Assembly: GCF_028463845.1 (NCBI RefSeq)
Contig: NZ_CP116805.1
Span: forward strand, 2,356,001 to 2,420,000
Source: Gimibacter soli
GTDB taxonomy: Bacteria; Pseudomonadota; Alphaproteobacteria; Sphingomonadales; Kordiimonadaceae
Length of the DNA: 64,000 bases
Direction of reading: 5' to 3'
Shown: positions 32,751 through 42,629 of the stretch, piece after piece
How positions within the stretch are numbered: position 1 is the first letter of the stretch
Layout: every line of letters begins with the position of its first letter
Program-made: the position numbers and the translations under genes
Notes under the pieces: generated by a model
Databases searched by the model: none
Told to the model about the DNA's origin: nothing
Seen by the model: the letters and a program-made list of their open reading frames with translations, nothing else

Positions 32751-34052
32751 TCAGACTTCCTCGATCCGGAGCATTGTCGGGCTCTCTAGCACACAATCCA
32801 GACCAGTGAAACGCTTGAGTGTCGCCTTGATGGCCGCTTCATTGGTCTTATGGGTGGTAAGCACCACATAGACCCCGCCACCAGCGGCCTGGCCGCGCTG
32901 CAAGAGGCTCTGGATCGAAACACCTTCGCGGCCAAGGGCTGCGGTAATATCAGCCATCACACCGGGCCGGTCCTCGACCCGCAAGCGGATATAATAGGTG
33001 CCCTCGTGCGCGTCCGCCGGGATCGCCTTTGCGGTTTTCAGACTACCTGCCGGAATACCGAAGGTCGGACCGCCGCAGCCGCGCGCCACGTCCACAAGGT
33101 CGGCAACCACGGCAGAGGCCGTCGGGCCTTCGCCGGCACCGGCGCCTTCATAAACCGTGCGGCCAACGAAATCGGCATGCACGACAACGGCGTTGGTGCC
33201 ACCCATAACCTGCGCGAGCGGCGCCGCAAGGGGCACAAGTGCGGGGTAAACGCGGGTCTCAACCCCCGCTTCCATCTGGCGCGCAACGCCCAGAAGCTTG
33301 ATCCGGAAGCCAAGCTCGGCCGCATAATCGATATCAACCGGCGCAATCGTGCGGATACCTTCGATGGCGAGATTGCCCATATCGGGCTCGGTGCCGAAGG
33401 CGAGCGAGGCGAGGATCGCCGTTTTATGCGCCGTATCGATGCCATCGATATCGAAGCTCGGGTCTGCTTCGGCGTAACCGATGCGCTGCGCATCCGCCAG
33501 CACCTCACCAAAGGGCAGCCCTTCGCGCTCCATCCGTGTCAGGATATAGTTGCAGGTACCATTGAGGATGCCATGCACACCGGTGATGGCGTTGGCGGCA
33601 AGGCCTTCGCGCAGCGACTTGATGATCGGGATGCCGCCCGCCACCGCCGCCTCGAACCGCAGCGACGCGCCTTTTTCCTCCGCAAGCGTGGCCAGCTCCT
33701 TGCCGTGATGCGCGATCAGCGCCTTGTTGGCGGTGACGAAGCTCTTGCCGCGTTTCAGCGTTTCGCGTGCCAGCGCCAGCGCCGGGCCGTCCGAGCCGCC
33801 GATCAGTTCCACAACAACATCCACATCGTCGCGCGCGGCGAGATCAACCGGATTGTCGCACCATGCAAGCGCGGAAAGGTCCACGCCGCGATCCCTGTTC
33901 CGGTCGCGTGCCGACACCGCAACAAGCTCCAGCCGGGCGCCACCGCGCGCGGCGAGCAGGTCGCCATGGGCGGCGAGGATCTTGACGACCCCGACGCCCA
34001 CCGTGCCAAGGCCCGCGACCCCGATCTTTATAGGTTTATCTTTTTCTTTCAT
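32751..34052 (-). CDS. hom: Homoserine dehydrogenase
   Basis: 433 aa. N-terminal NAD(P) fold with G-V-A-G-L-G-T-V-G near 12-20, catalytic-domain segments F-E-A-A-V-A-G-G-I-P-I-I-K near 133 and NGTCNYILTRM near 164, and a C-terminal ACT domain starting near 350 with V-E-D-R-P-G-V-M-A-D-I. It reduces aspartate semialdehyde to homoserine on the way to threonine and methionine; the ACT domain allows threonine feedback. It lies 23 bp after the aminotransferase and 39 bp before glpX on the same strand. Confidence 0.96.
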   Translation of the reverse strand: MKEKDKPIKIGVAGLGTVGVGVVKILAAHGDLLAARGGARLELVAVSARDRNRDRGVDLSALAWCDNPVDLAARDDVDVVVELIGGSDGPALALARETLKRGKSFVTANKALIAHHGKELATLAEEKGASLRFEAAVAGGIPIIKSLREGLAANAITGVHGILNGTCNYILTRMEREGLPFGEVLADAQRIGYAEADPSFDIDGIDTAHKTAILASLAFGTEPDMGNLAIEGIRTIAPVDIDYAAELGFRIKLLGVARQMEAGVETRVYPALVPLAAPLAQVMGGTNAVVVHADFVGRTVYEGAGAGEGPTASAVVADLVDVARGCGGPTFGIPAGSLKTAKAIPADAHEGTYYIRLRVEDRPGVMADITAALGREGVSIQSLLQRGQAAGGGVYVVLTTHKTNEAAIKATLKRFTGLDCVLESPTMLRIEEV

Positions 34053-34075
34053 GATAATAGTCTCTTTTCTTCAAC

Positions 34076-35302
34076 TCAATTCTTCGAAGCTTGGGCGGCT
34101 TTCCAGTCAGCGATGATGCTGTCCTTGTTCGCCATGAATTTCTTGATATTGCGGATGGCCTGCCGCAGGCGGTGCTCGTTTTCCACAAGGGCGATCCGCA
34201 CGAATCCTTCCCCATATTCGCCGAAGCCGACGCCCGGCGCCACCGCCACCTTGGCATGCTGCAGAAGAAGTTTGGCAAATTCCATCGAGCCCATTTCGCG
34301 GAAATCTTCCGGCAGCGGCGCCCAGGCAAACATGGTGGCCTTCGGTGACGGCACATCCCAGCCGGCAGCAGCAAGGCCGCTGATCAGCACATCGCGGCGC
34401 GCCTTGTAGGTGCGGCGGTTTTCTTCAATGCAATCCTGCGGGCCGTTGAGGGCAGCAGTTGCGGCCACCTGCACCGGCGTGAAGGCGCCGTAGTCGAGAT
34501 AGCTTTTGACCCGGGTCAGCGCGCTGATCAGCGTCTTGTTGCCGACCGCGAAGCCGACACGCCAGCCTGCCATCGAATAGGTTTTCGACATGGAGGTGAA
34601 TTCCACGGCGCAGTCCCACGCCTTGTCGATCTGCAGGATCGAGGGCGGCGGCACGTCGTCGAAATAGATCTCGGCATAGGCAAGGTCCGACAGGATCCAG
34701 ATACCGCGCGCATGGCAGAAGTCCACGACCTCGCGGTAGAAATCGAGATCGACGACTTCAGCCGTCGGGTTCGACGGATAGTTCAGGATCACGGCACTCG
34801 GCGTCGGCACGCTATGCTGCACGGCGCGGGAAAGCTCGCGCATGAAATTGGCACCCGGCGCCATCGGCAGGTGGCGCACCGATGCCCCGGCAATCATGAA
34901 GCCATAGGGATGGATCGGATAGGACGGGTTCGGCGAAATGATCACGTCACCGGGGGCCGTGATGGCCTGCGCCAGGTTGGCGAGCCCCTCTTTCGAGCCC
35001 ATCGTGACGATAGCCTCGGTTTCCGGGTCCACATCCACGCTGAAGCGGCGCTTGTAATAGGCGGAAAGCGCCTTCCGGAGGCCCGGAATGCCTTTCGAAA
35101 TCGAATAGCCGTGCGTCGTCGGGTTATCGACCGTCTCTTTCAGCTTGTCGACGATATGCTGGGGCGTGGGCAGATCGGGATTGCCCATGCCAAGGTCGAT
35201 AATATCTTCGCCACGCGCTCGCGCCGCCGCCTTCATCTGATTCACTTCAGCGAACAGATAAGGAGGGAGTCGGCGGATACGGTAGAAGTCGTTGCTGCTC
35301 AT
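34076..35302 (-). CDS. AlaC-like class I/II aminotransferase
   Basis: 408 aa. Class I aminotransferase landmarks: DLGMGNPDLPTP near 37-48, YSISKGIPGLRKA near 67, N-Y-P-S-N-P-T-A near 175, and the PLP lysine in S-M-S-K-T-Y-S-M-A-G-W near 235. This subgroup includes AlaC (alanine:2-oxoglutarate) and LL-diaminopimelate-type enzymes; in alphaproteobacteria it commonly precedes hom. It is first in the unit with hom, glpX and recJ. Substrate (alanine, or another amino acid) is not decided by sequence. Confidence 0.9.
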   Translation of the reverse strand: MSSNDFYRIRRLPPYLFAEVNQMKAAARARGEDIIDLGMGNPDLPTPQHIVDKLKETVDNPTTHGYSISKGIPGLRKALSAYYKRRFSVDVDPETEAIVTMGSKEGLANLAQAITAPGDVIISPNPSYPIHPYGFMIAGASVRHLPMAPGANFMRELSRAVQHSVPTPSAVILNYPSNPTAEVVDLDFYREVVDFCHARGIWILSDLAYAEIYFDDVPPPSILQIDKAWDCAVEFTSMSKTYSMAGWRVGFAVGNKTLISALTRVKSYLDYGAFTPVQVAATAALNGPQDCIEENRRTYKARRDVLISGLAAAGWDVPSPKATMFAWAPLPEDFREMGSMEFAKLLLQHAKVAVAPGVGFGEYGEGFVRIALVENEHRLRQAIRNIKKFMANKDSIIADWKAAQASKN

Positions 35303-35479
35303 GGCGAAAAATGTTCCAATTGGTTGGGTGAATGCCGATACGGCAGTGAAACTGTCGTTTCACCGGCTTACATCTAAGGGAATTGTATTGCACACGCAAT
35401 CTTCGTAATCATTTGCGATGCATTTTGTAATAGTCTTGCGCGAACGTGAGCGTTCGACAGTCTTTGCGGGGGGCAGATC

Positions 35480-37276
35480 ATGACCGATTCTGAGGGGACC
35501 AAGGGCACAGGCATGCCTGATATGGAGGCTTACGCGGCCTTTGTGTCGGATGCTGCCGGCAAGTCGCAGCAAATGATCGAGGAATTCCTCGAATCCCAGC
35601 CGACCGAGGTTCGCTCGGCGCTTGATCCCATGAACCTGACACCGGCTATTCTGGACCTCACCCGCAAGATGGTGGCGGACCCCAATGCCTTCATGCGCAA
35701 CCAGATTTCCTTCTTCGAGGATTATCTGAAGCTGGTTGATGCCTCGGCGCGGCGTATGGCCGGTATGGAAACAATGCCGGTGATCGAGCCCACCAAGGGC
35801 GACAAGCGCTTCAAGGCGGCGGGCTGGAGCGAACAGGCGCCCTTTGACTTCATCAAGCAGAGCTACCTTCTGGCCTCGCGCTATATCATGCAGATGGTCA
35901 GCAATGTGCACGGGCTTGACCCCAAGGAAGCCCGCAAGGTGGAGTTCTTCACCAAGCAGATGGTGGATGCGGCAAGCCCTTCGAACTTTCTGCTGACAAA
36001 CCCCGAAGCCATTCAGGCGACCATCGAATCGAAGGGTGAGAATCTGGTGCGCGGCATGCAGCACCTGCTGGACGACTTCCAGCGGAACGAAGGCATGCCG
36101 CTGGTGAAAATGGTGGACGACAGCAAGTTCGCGGTTGGCGAAAATCTCGCCACTACGCCGGGCAAGGTGGTGTTCCGCAATCGCCTGTTCGAGCTGATCC
36201 AGTATAGCCCGACGACGAAGGATGTTTACGCCACGCCCATCGTCATCTTCCCGCCGTGGATCAACAAGTTTTACATTCTGGACCTATCCGCCGAGAAAAG
36301 CTTTGTGTCGTGGGCGGTGGCGCAGGGCTTTACCGTTTTCATCGTGTCGTGGGTGAACCCCGATGCATCCTACGCCGACTGCGATATCGCGACCTATGTC
36401 AACGAGGGCTTCCTTGAAGCCATCACCGTAGTGCAGGAAATCACCGGCGAGCCATCGGTGCATGCCGTGGGTTACTGCGTGGCCGGGACGATCCTTTCCA
36501 TGGTGCTTGCTTACCTGCATGCCGAGGGGCGCGAAGGCATCGTCAAGTCAGCCACCTTCTTCACGGCACAGGTCGACTTTTCGGAAGCCGGTGACCTTTC
36601 CGTGTTCATCGATGACGAGCAGCTGGCGCTGATTGACCGGATGATGACCGAGAAGGGCTATCTTGATAAACGCGCGATGGCGCTGACCTTCAACATGCTG
36701 CGCTCGAATGATCTCATCTGGTCCTATGTCGTGAACAATTACCTGATGGGCCGCGAGCCCATGGCGTTCGATCTCCTTTACTGGAACTGCGACAGCACCA
36801 ACCTGCCCCGCGCCTTCCACAAGCAGTATCTGAACTGGATGTACAAAAGTAATGCTCTCGTCGAACCGGGCGCGATCGAGATCATGGGCCAGCCGATTGA
36901 CCTGACGAGCGTGGAAACACCCTGCTACATCCAGGCCGGCCGCGAGGATCACATCGCACCGCCGCGTTCGGTGTTCAAGATCACCGAACAGTTCCAGGGG
37001 CCGATGCGCTTTGTGCTGGCGGGGTCAGGGCATATAGCCGGTGTCGTCAACCCGCCCGCAGCCAACAAATACCAGTATTGGACCAACGACAATCGCTACA
37101 AGGGCTTCGACGCCTTCCTCGACGGCGCCACCGAAACGCTTGGCAGCTGGTGGCCGGACTGGGCGGCGTGGCTTGGCACCCGTTCGGGCAAGAAGGTGCC
37201 TGCGCGCGAACCCGGCAAGGGGCCACACAAGGCGCTCGAAGATGCACCCGGCAGCTATGTGAAGGTCAAAAGCTGA
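35480..37276 (+). CDS. phaC: Class I poly(3-hydroxyalkanoate) synthase
   Basis: 598 aa, class I length. The lipase-like box is G-Y-C-V-A-G with catalytic C333; the Asp lies in G-R-E-D-H-I-A-P near 490 and the His in G-S-G-H-I-A-G-V-V-N near 520. The N-terminal domain shows NPEAIQATIESKGENLVRGM. The enzyme polymerises hydroxyacyl-CoA into storage granules. No phaA, phaB or phasin gene is adjacent. A strong terminator follows. The 177 bp upstream (35303-35479) contain its promoter, which I cannot place with confidence. Confidence 0.95.
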   Translation: MTDSEGTKGTGMPDMEAYAAFVSDAAGKSQQMIEEFLESQPTEVRSALDPMNLTPAILDLTRKMVADPNAFMRNQISFFEDYLKLVDASARRMAGMETMPVIEPTKGDKRFKAAGWSEQAPFDFIKQSYLLASRYIMQMVSNVHGLDPKEARKVEFFTKQMVDAASPSNFLLTNPEAIQATIESKGENLVRGMQHLLDDFQRNEGMPLVKMVDDSKFAVGENLATTPGKVVFRNRLFELIQYSPTTKDVYATPIVIFPPWINKFYILDLSAEKSFVSWAVAQGFTVFIVSWVNPDASYADCDIATYVNEGFLEAITVVQEITGEPSVHAVGYCVAGTILSMVLAYLHAEGREGIVKSATFFTAQVDFSEAGDLSVFIDDEQLALIDRMMTEKGYLDKRAMALTFNMLRSNDLIWSYVVNNYLMGREPMAFDLLYWNCDSTNLPRAFHKQYLNWMYKSNALVEPGAIEIMGQPIDLTSVETPCYIQAGREDHIAPPRSVFKITEQFQGPMRFVLAGSGHIAGVVNPPAANKYQYWTNDNRYKGFDAFLDGATETLGSWWPDWAAWLGTRSGKKVPAREPGKGPHKALEDAPGSYVKVKS

Positions 37277-37282
37277 AAAACA

Positions 37283-37310
37283 AAAGGCGCCGGAAACGGC
37301 GCCTTTCTTC
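37283..37310 (+). terminator. Rho-independent terminator after phaC
   Basis: AAAGGCGCCG (37283-37292), GAAA tetraloop, CGGCGCCTTT (37297-37306), then CTTC. It can also serve the convergent gene ending at 37328. Confidence 0.88.
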
Positions 37311-37327
37311 ACGGAAAGCCGGAACGC

Positions 37328-37918
37328 CTATTCGTCGAAATGGGCTTCGTGTTCGAAGTGCGCTTCGGCCTTGGCTTCTTCCACATCACGCATCGCAATG
37401 GCTTCATCGTGAAGGGCGCGGAGCTCGATATTCACCGCGCGAATTTCCTCGATCCGGGCCAGACGCTCGGAAACGGCGGCAATCGCCTCGGCGCGGCCGT
37501 GCTTCCAGTTTTCCATCGCGGCTTCCCGCGACATGGTTTTGATAACATTGCGCAGGGCTTCGGCTTCAATCGCCAGCACGTCAACAACGCTGCGGTCAAA
37601 CACCCGGCTGCTTTCGGAAAGCCGCTCGGCTACCTTGCGGGTCATTTCCAGACGGCGCAGGGTCGAGGTCGCAACTGCGGTCTGGCAGGCGGCCGTTGCC
37701 TCAGTTGCCTTGGCGGGCATCGGCGCCACATGCGGCACCGGTGCAATCGCGGGCTCCATACGCTTGAAGCTCGTGTCGGATACCGCGCCTTTACCGCCCA
37801 GTTCGCGCACAATCGAACCGAGGCTATCAAGCGACGCAGGCTCCCCGGCGAGCGCAATGCCCCCGGCAAGTGTTGCGACTGACAGTCCAGCGATGGCGAA
37901 CCCCACGCGGCGTTTCAT
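37328..37918 (-). CDS. Exported helical hypothetical protein
   Basis: 196 aa from the ATG at 37918. A signal peptide (about 1-24, ending G-I-A-L-A-G) is followed by a Pro/Ala-rich linker (PAIAPVPHVAPMPAK), one Cys near 78, and a long charged helix rich in Glu, Arg and Ala (about 85-185). The tail is His/Glu-rich (EAHFEHEAHFDE), which could bind metal. No family is recognised. It neighbours another exported coiled-coil protein on the same strand. Confidence 0.7.
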   Translation of the reverse strand: MKRRVGFAIAGLSVATLAGGIALAGEPASLDSLGSIVRELGGKGAVSDTSFKRMEPAIAPVPHVAPMPAKATEATAACQTAVATSTLRRLEMTRKVAERLSESSRVFDRSVVDVLAIEAEALRNVIKTMSREAAMENWKHGRAEAIAAVSERLARIEEIRAVNIELRALHDEAIAMRDVEEAKAEAHFEHEAHFDE

Positions 37919-38047
37919 CGGTAATCCCCTTGCACAACGCACGGCCCGTTAACCATGCGTAGCATCATCATGCGTCAAATAAGCAATAAGGGCAAGCGAT
38001 CCGCCGCCTGCCCTTACGAAAGATTATCAATTTCAGGTGAGCGAGCC

Positions 38048-39028
38048 TCACGCCCTGCCGTCAGCCTCCGGGCTTTCTGGTGCTACGGGCGCTTCTTCAG
38101 TTGCCTCAGGCGTGGCTGGCGCGTCAGGCGCGGCATTCACAGCCGGCGTTTCCGGCGCTTTGGGGGCCACGGGTGCCGCCCCCGGCTGGGCAGCCTTGCG
38201 GCGGGCCAGCTGTTCCTCAAGGCGCTCGCGGGTGCGCTTCAGGTCCGCTTCTGCGCGTTTCAAGGCCTCAAGATGGCGTTCTTCGTCGATCTGCAGCTGG
38301 GCGGCATTTTCCTTCAGGCGCTTGATATGCAGCTCGCGTACTTCACCGTCCAGATCAACCTTCAGCTCGATATCCTTCAGGGCACCGTTCACGTCCTCGC
38401 GGGCGCGGCCCAGCACCACGACAAGCTCGTCGCGCATGTCATCAAGGTCGCTCTGGTGCACTTCAATCTCGCGCAAGGCTTCCGCCAGCGAGCGCTGATA
38501 TTGTTCCTCGGCTTCAGCGATATGCTCGTTCACCTCGTCTTCAGACTGATTACGCAGGCTTTCGCGGGCGGCCAAGAGGCTTTGCCGGGCGGAGGCAAGT
38601 GCGGCGCGGTCGATGGCGCGCATCTCGGTCGCGTCACGGGCATCGAGGTCAGCAAGGGCGCGTTCGATATCGGCCATCGCGCGCGAGCGACCTTCCATGA
38701 CGGCGGCACGAATATCGGCCGGCCAGTCTTCGCTGCGGATCGAGATATGGTTGGAAATCGCCTTGCCGGATTCAGCGGTGGCCTTCACGGCCTCCTTCAC
38801 CGCCTTGACAGCTTCTTTCGCTGCTTCGGCCTCTGCCACGCGGGCGGCGGCCTCCGCTTTCTCGGTCTCGCGCTCCGCAATTTCGGCAGCGGCTTCGGCT
38901 GCCTCTGCTGCCTGCTCGGCAGTGGTGTCTTCGTCGGGTGCGGCAAATGCCCATGCGGGGGTGGCAAGTGCGCTTCCCATCAGGAGAAGTGCTGCAGCAC
39001 CCGTCAGTTTCCTCGCTTTGATTGTCAT
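38048..39028 (-). CDS. Exported coiled-coil hypothetical protein
   Basis: 326 aa from the ATG at 39028; a longer reading to 39073 lacks a signal-peptide-like start. Signal peptide about 1-29, ending T-P-A-W-A-F. An Ala/Glu-rich stretch (35-85) with near-repeating A-A-E-A-A-E units precedes long charged helices (about 105-275), then a Pro/Ala-rich C-terminal tail (PAAPVAPKAPETPAVNAAP style). It resembles periplasmic coiled-coil spacer proteins; no family or function is recognised. Together with the 37328 gene it forms a small group of exported helical proteins. Confidence 0.7.
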   Translation of the reverse strand: MTIKARKLTGAAALLLMGSALATPAWAFAAPDEDTTAEQAAEAAEAAAEIAERETEKAEAAARVAEAEAAKEAVKAVKEAVKATAESGKAISNHISIRSEDWPADIRAAVMEGRSRAMADIERALADLDARDATEMRAIDRAALASARQSLLAARESLRNQSEDEVNEHIAEAEEQYQRSLAEALREIEVHQSDLDDMRDELVVVLGRAREDVNGALKDIELKVDLDGEVRELHIKRLKENAAQLQIDEERHLEALKRAEADLKRTRERLEEQLARRKAAQPGAAPVAPKAPETPAVNAAPDAPATPEATEEAPVAPESPEADGRA

Positions 39029-39151
39029 TTTATTGGTCCTCCAACAGGCCATGTAATGGCAATGCCCCCACACACCTATCCTGCAACGAGTGGCGCCCGC
39101 TGCAAAGTCTTTTGGCGATGAATGGAAAGTCCCTTGCGACGGGACGCCGGA

Positions 39152-39559
39152 TCAGTCGACCGGCAGAAGTAGTGCTGCAACCCGGCGCTCTTCAAGCAGC
39201 AGGACATTATAGGTGCGGGCCGCCGCACCTGTATCCATGATGTCGTGCCCAATCCCGGCGGCATCAAGCTTGGCCCGAAGGGCGGAAGGCACCAGCGCCA
39301 TGCGGGCACCGGTGCCGATCAGCACTAGGTCGATTTTCGGATCGGCATTCAGGGCTTTCGCGAAATCATCGAGCGTGAGCGAGGCGATATCCTTGGCCTC
39401 AATCGGGTAAACCCCGCCCGGCAGGACAATGACGCCGCCTTCAAAGCGGCGCCCCATCAGGCGGAAGCCGCCCCCGCCGTAACCTTCCACCAGCAGCACG
39501 TCATCGGGATGCTGCTGGTCAAGGAAAACGCCGGAGCCCTGGATGCTTTTGCCTGCCAC
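39152..39559 (-). CDS. Mth938-like domain protein
   Basis: 135 aa. The fold landmarks are Y-G-G-G-G-F-R-L near 28, I-V-L-P-G-G-V-Y-P near 44, L-V-L-I-G-T-G-A-R-M near 78 and AARTYNVLLLEERRVAA at the end, matching the Mth938/NDUFAF3-like family. In alphaproteobacteria this gene commonly follows secF, as here (10 bp gap). The mitochondrial relative is a complex I assembly factor; the bacterial role is not established. Confidence 0.88.
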   Translation of the reverse strand: MAGKSIQGSGVFLDQQHPDDVLLVEGYGGGGFRLMGRRFEGGVIVLPGGVYPIEAKDIASLTLDDFAKALNADPKIDLVLIGTGARMALVPSALRAKLDAAGIGHDIMDTGAAARTYNVLLLEERRVAALLLPVD

Positions 39560-39569
39560 AAGGCTATCC

Positions 39570-40544
39570 TTAGTTCGCGAAAGGATCGACCGAACGGGAC
39601 TTGTCCACGGTCGGGTCGTTGTCCTGAACGTCGTTGAACATGTGCTCGCGGTCCAGCTTCATCAGGGTGAGAAGCGGCGACGCCACGAAGATCGAGCTGT
39701 AAGTACCAACGAAAATGCCCCAGATCATGGCCGCGGTGAACCCGCGGATCACTTCGCCGCCGAAGATATAAAGCCCGAGAAGCGCCAGCAGCGTGGTGAA
39801 GCTGGTCATCGTCGTCCGGCTGAGCGTCTGGTTCAGCGAGAAGTCGATAAGCTCGGGCACCTCCATCTTGCGGAACTTGCGGATATTCTCGCGGATACGG
39901 TCGTAAACAACCACGGTATCGTTGAGCGAATAGCCGACAATGGTCAGGAGCGCCGCGATGACCGACAGGTTGAATTCCAGCTGCGTGATCGCAAAGAAAC
40001 CGATGGTCAGGATCACATCGTGGAAGAGCGCAATCACGGCACCGGCGCCAAACTGCCACTCGAAACGGAACCAGATATAGATCAGCACGGCAGCAAGTGC
40101 GACCGAGATGGCGATGATACCATCACGCTTCAGTTCGCCCGAAACCTTGGGACCGATCACGTTTTCCTGCCGGAAGCTTACATCAGGCACAGTCTTTTCA
40201 AGCGTGGCACGAACGAGATCGAGCGCAGCTTTCTGGGCTGCATCATCGCCGGGCTGGCGTTCAACACGGATGAGCGCTTCGCTCGGGCGACCATATTCCT
40301 GCACGGACACATCGCCGAGGCCGAGGCTCGAGAGCGAGCCCCGCACCTGGCCGATATCGATGGCGCTGTCGTTCGTGGTGCCGATTTCGACGGCAAGGCC
40401 GCCCTCAAAGTCGATGCCATAGTTGAGACCGACGCTGAAGAAAAGCGCGATGGAAGCCACGATGCCGAGGATCGAAAGTCCGTAGCAGAACTTGCGCGCC
40501 CCCATGAAGCCGATTTTGGTATTATCCGGAATAAGCCGAAGCAT
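39570..40544 (-). CDS. secF: Protein translocase subunit SecF
   Basis: 324 aa. One N-terminal membrane segment with F-M-G-A-R, a periplasmic domain opening with G-I-D-F-E-G-G, then about five membrane helices with GYSLNDTVVVYDRIREN near 205-225, typical of SecF. With SecD it uses the proton gradient to help late stages of Sec export. It follows secD by 12 bp. Confidence 0.97.
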   Translation of the reverse strand: MLRLIPDNTKIGFMGARKFCYGLSILGIVASIALFFSVGLNYGIDFEGGLAVEIGTTNDSAIDIGQVRGSLSSLGLGDVSVQEYGRPSEALIRVERQPGDDAAQKAALDLVRATLEKTVPDVSFRQENVIGPKVSGELKRDGIIAISVALAAVLIYIWFRFEWQFGAGAVIALFHDVILTIGFFAITQLEFNLSVIAALLTIVGYSLNDTVVVYDRIRENIRKFRKMEVPELIDFSLNQTLSRTTMTSFTTLLALLGLYIFGGEVIRGFTAAMIWGIFVGTYSSIFVASPLLTLMKLDREHMFNDVQDNDPTVDKSRSVDPFAN

Positions 40545-40556
40545 GGTGGTTCTTCC

Positions 40557-42158
40557 TCAGATATTGATTTTTTCAGGCCGGGCGCGATTGAGCCAGGTCG
40601 TCAGGATAAGGCGCGTCAGCACAACGGCCGAAAAGACCGAGGTGATGATGCCGATGCCAAGCGTCACGGCAAAGCCCTGCACAGGACCAGAGCCGAGGAA
40701 GTATAGCACGAAGGCCGCGATGAAGGTGGTGATGTTGGCATCGATCACCGTCGACATGGCCTGACCGTACCCTTCGCTGAGCGCAGCAAACGGCTTGCGC
40801 CCTGCGAGCTGTTCTTCGCGGATACGCTCGAAAATGATCACGTTGGCGTCGACCGCCATGCCGATCGTCAGCACGATGCCGGCAATGCCGGGCAGCGTGA
40901 GCGTCGCCTGGAAGATGCTGAGCGCGCCGAGGATCAGGAGAACGTTGGTGAAAAGCGCGATGTTGGAGATGATGCCGAACCAGCCATAGCCGAAGAACAT
41001 ATAGGCGACAACCGCCAGGAAGCCGATCACGGCGGCCACTTCGCCGGCAGCAATCGAGTCAGCGCCGAGGTCCGGGCCGACAGTCCGCTGTTCCATCACT
41101 TCAAGCGGTACGGGCAGCGCACCGGCTTTCAGGAGGGTTGCCAGTTCCTGCGCTTCCTGAACCCCGCCTATCCCGGTGATCTGGCCTGAGCCGCCAAGAA
41201 TGGCGGTGATGATGCGCGGGGCGCTAATGATTTCATTATCAAGGACGATGGCAAACGGCCGACCCACATTCTCGCGGGTATGGTTGCCGAAACGGCGCGC
41301 GCCCGAAGTATTGAAGGCAAAGGCCACTGCAGGCTGGCCGTTCTGGTCGAACGCCGCCTTGGCATCAACGAGATCGTCACCCGAAACGATGGCGCGCTTT
41401 TCGATGACCATCTCACCGCCACCGCGCACCGGCACTGCTTTTTCGCTGGACCGGATACGGCCACGGGCTATGTCGTCGGGCGTGATGTTGGTATTCACGT
41501 CATGGAAGCTGAGCTTTGCGGCGGTCGAAATCACGCTCAGCAGGCGCTGCGGGTCGCTTTCGCCCGGCACCTGCAGGACAATACGATTGTCCCCTTGCGG
41601 CTGCAGGGTGATCTCGCGGGTGCCATCGGGGTCAACGCGCTTGCGGACCACCTCGAGCGCACGCGAAATCGCGTCGCGTGCCTGCATGCTGATGCCTTCG
41701 TCGGTCAGCGTCAGGGTGAACTTGCGTCCTTCCCGCTCCAGCGAGACTTCCTGCACGGTCGCGCCCATCATGCCGCCAAGGCCGGCACTTGCCTGCGTCA
41801 GCGGCAGAAGTGCGGTGCGCGCCTTTTCGATCATCTCGTCATCGGTTACCGAGAAGATGACCGAGCGGCCTTCGATCCGCACGCCTGCGAAGTTCACGCC
41901 TTTTTCGTTGCGGCGAATGTCACGTACCTGCCCCGCCAGATTTTCAAGGCGGCCTTCGATGATATCGTCCGTCTTGGCTTCCAGAAGAAGGTGAACACCG
42001 CCCCTCAGGTCAAGCCCCAGATTGAGCGTTTTCGAAGGCATGAAATCGGGCAGTTCCGCCCTTTGCTGCTCGGACAGAAAATTCGGGAGCGCGGCGATGA
42101 AACCAAACAGGCACACGCTCAGGATCAGCAGCAGCTTCCAGCGCGGATAAGTCGACAT
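40557..42158 (-). CDS. secD: Protein translocase subunit SecD
   Basis: 533 aa. N-terminal membrane segment, L-G-L-D-L-R-G-G-V-H near 48-57, large periplasmic domain with R-V-D-P-D-G-T-R-E near 185, and a C-terminal six-helix region with L-T-I-G-M-A-V-D-A-N-V-I-I-F-E-R near 440. All are standard for SecD. Partner of SecF in the inner membrane. It lies 63 bp after yajC. Confidence 0.97.
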   Translation of the reverse strand: MSTYPRWKLLLILSVCLFGFIAALPNFLSEQQRAELPDFMPSKTLNLGLDLRGGVHLLLEAKTDDIIEGRLENLAGQVRDIRRNEKGVNFAGVRIEGRSVIFSVTDDEMIEKARTALLPLTQASAGLGGMMGATVQEVSLEREGRKFTLTLTDEGISMQARDAISRALEVVRKRVDPDGTREITLQPQGDNRIVLQVPGESDPQRLLSVISTAAKLSFHDVNTNITPDDIARGRIRSSEKAVPVRGGGEMVIEKRAIVSGDDLVDAKAAFDQNGQPAVAFAFNTSGARRFGNHTRENVGRPFAIVLDNEIISAPRIITAILGGSGQITGIGGVQEAQELATLLKAGALPVPLEVMEQRTVGPDLGADSIAAGEVAAVIGFLAVVAYMFFGYGWFGIISNIALFTNVLLILGALSIFQATLTLPGIAGIVLTIGMAVDANVIIFERIREEQLAGRKPFAALSEGYGQAMSTVIDANITTFIAAFVLYFLGSGPVQGFAVTLGIGIITSVFSAVVLTRLILTTWLNRARPEKINI

Positions 42159-42221
42159 GGCGGGGTCCTCTCGTCACGGCGGCACCGGCGGGACTTGCCC
42201 CGCCAGTGCCAGGCCGGACTA

Positions 42222-42557
42222 TTACTCTTCGGTCTTGGCGGGTTCGCCCTTGGCGCGGACTTCGGTCAGCGTGCTTTTCACAACGCGAACCTTGACGCCT
42301 TCGCTGATCTCGACCTCAAGCTCGTTGTCGTCCTTCACGCGCACGACCTTGCCGATCAGGCCGCCGGCGGTAACAACCGTGTCGCCGCGTTTCACGTTGG
42401 CAACCATTTCACGATGTTCCTTCATGCGCTTCGACTGCGGACGCAGCACGAGGAACCAGAAAATCACAACGATGAGGATGAGCGGCAGGAAGCTCTCGAT
42501 AATGCTGGGCTGCTGTGCCGCGACAGCGGCGTCGGCAAAGGCCGGAGTGGAAAACAT
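42222..42557 (-). CDS. yajC: Preprotein translocase subunit YajC
   Basis: 111 aa. One N-terminal transmembrane helix (about 22-40), then the YajC motif F-L-V-L-R-P-Q-S-K-R-M-K-E-H and G-D-T-V-V-T-A-G-G-L-I-G-K-V. YajC associates with SecDF. It is first in the yajC-secD-secF-Mth938 operon and has a good upstream promoter. Confidence 0.96.
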   Translation of the reverse strand: MFSTPAFADAAVAAQQPSIIESFLPLILIVVIFWFLVLRPQSKRMKEHREMVANVKRGDTVVTAGGLIGKVVRVKDDNELEVEISEGVKVRVVKSTLTEVRAKGEPAKTEE

Positions 42558-42629
42558 CGGTTAGTCCCCTTGAATAAAGAATGGCGAACGGGCAACCGGC
42601 CCATACGCGGTATTTTGTCTTGGTCCCGG

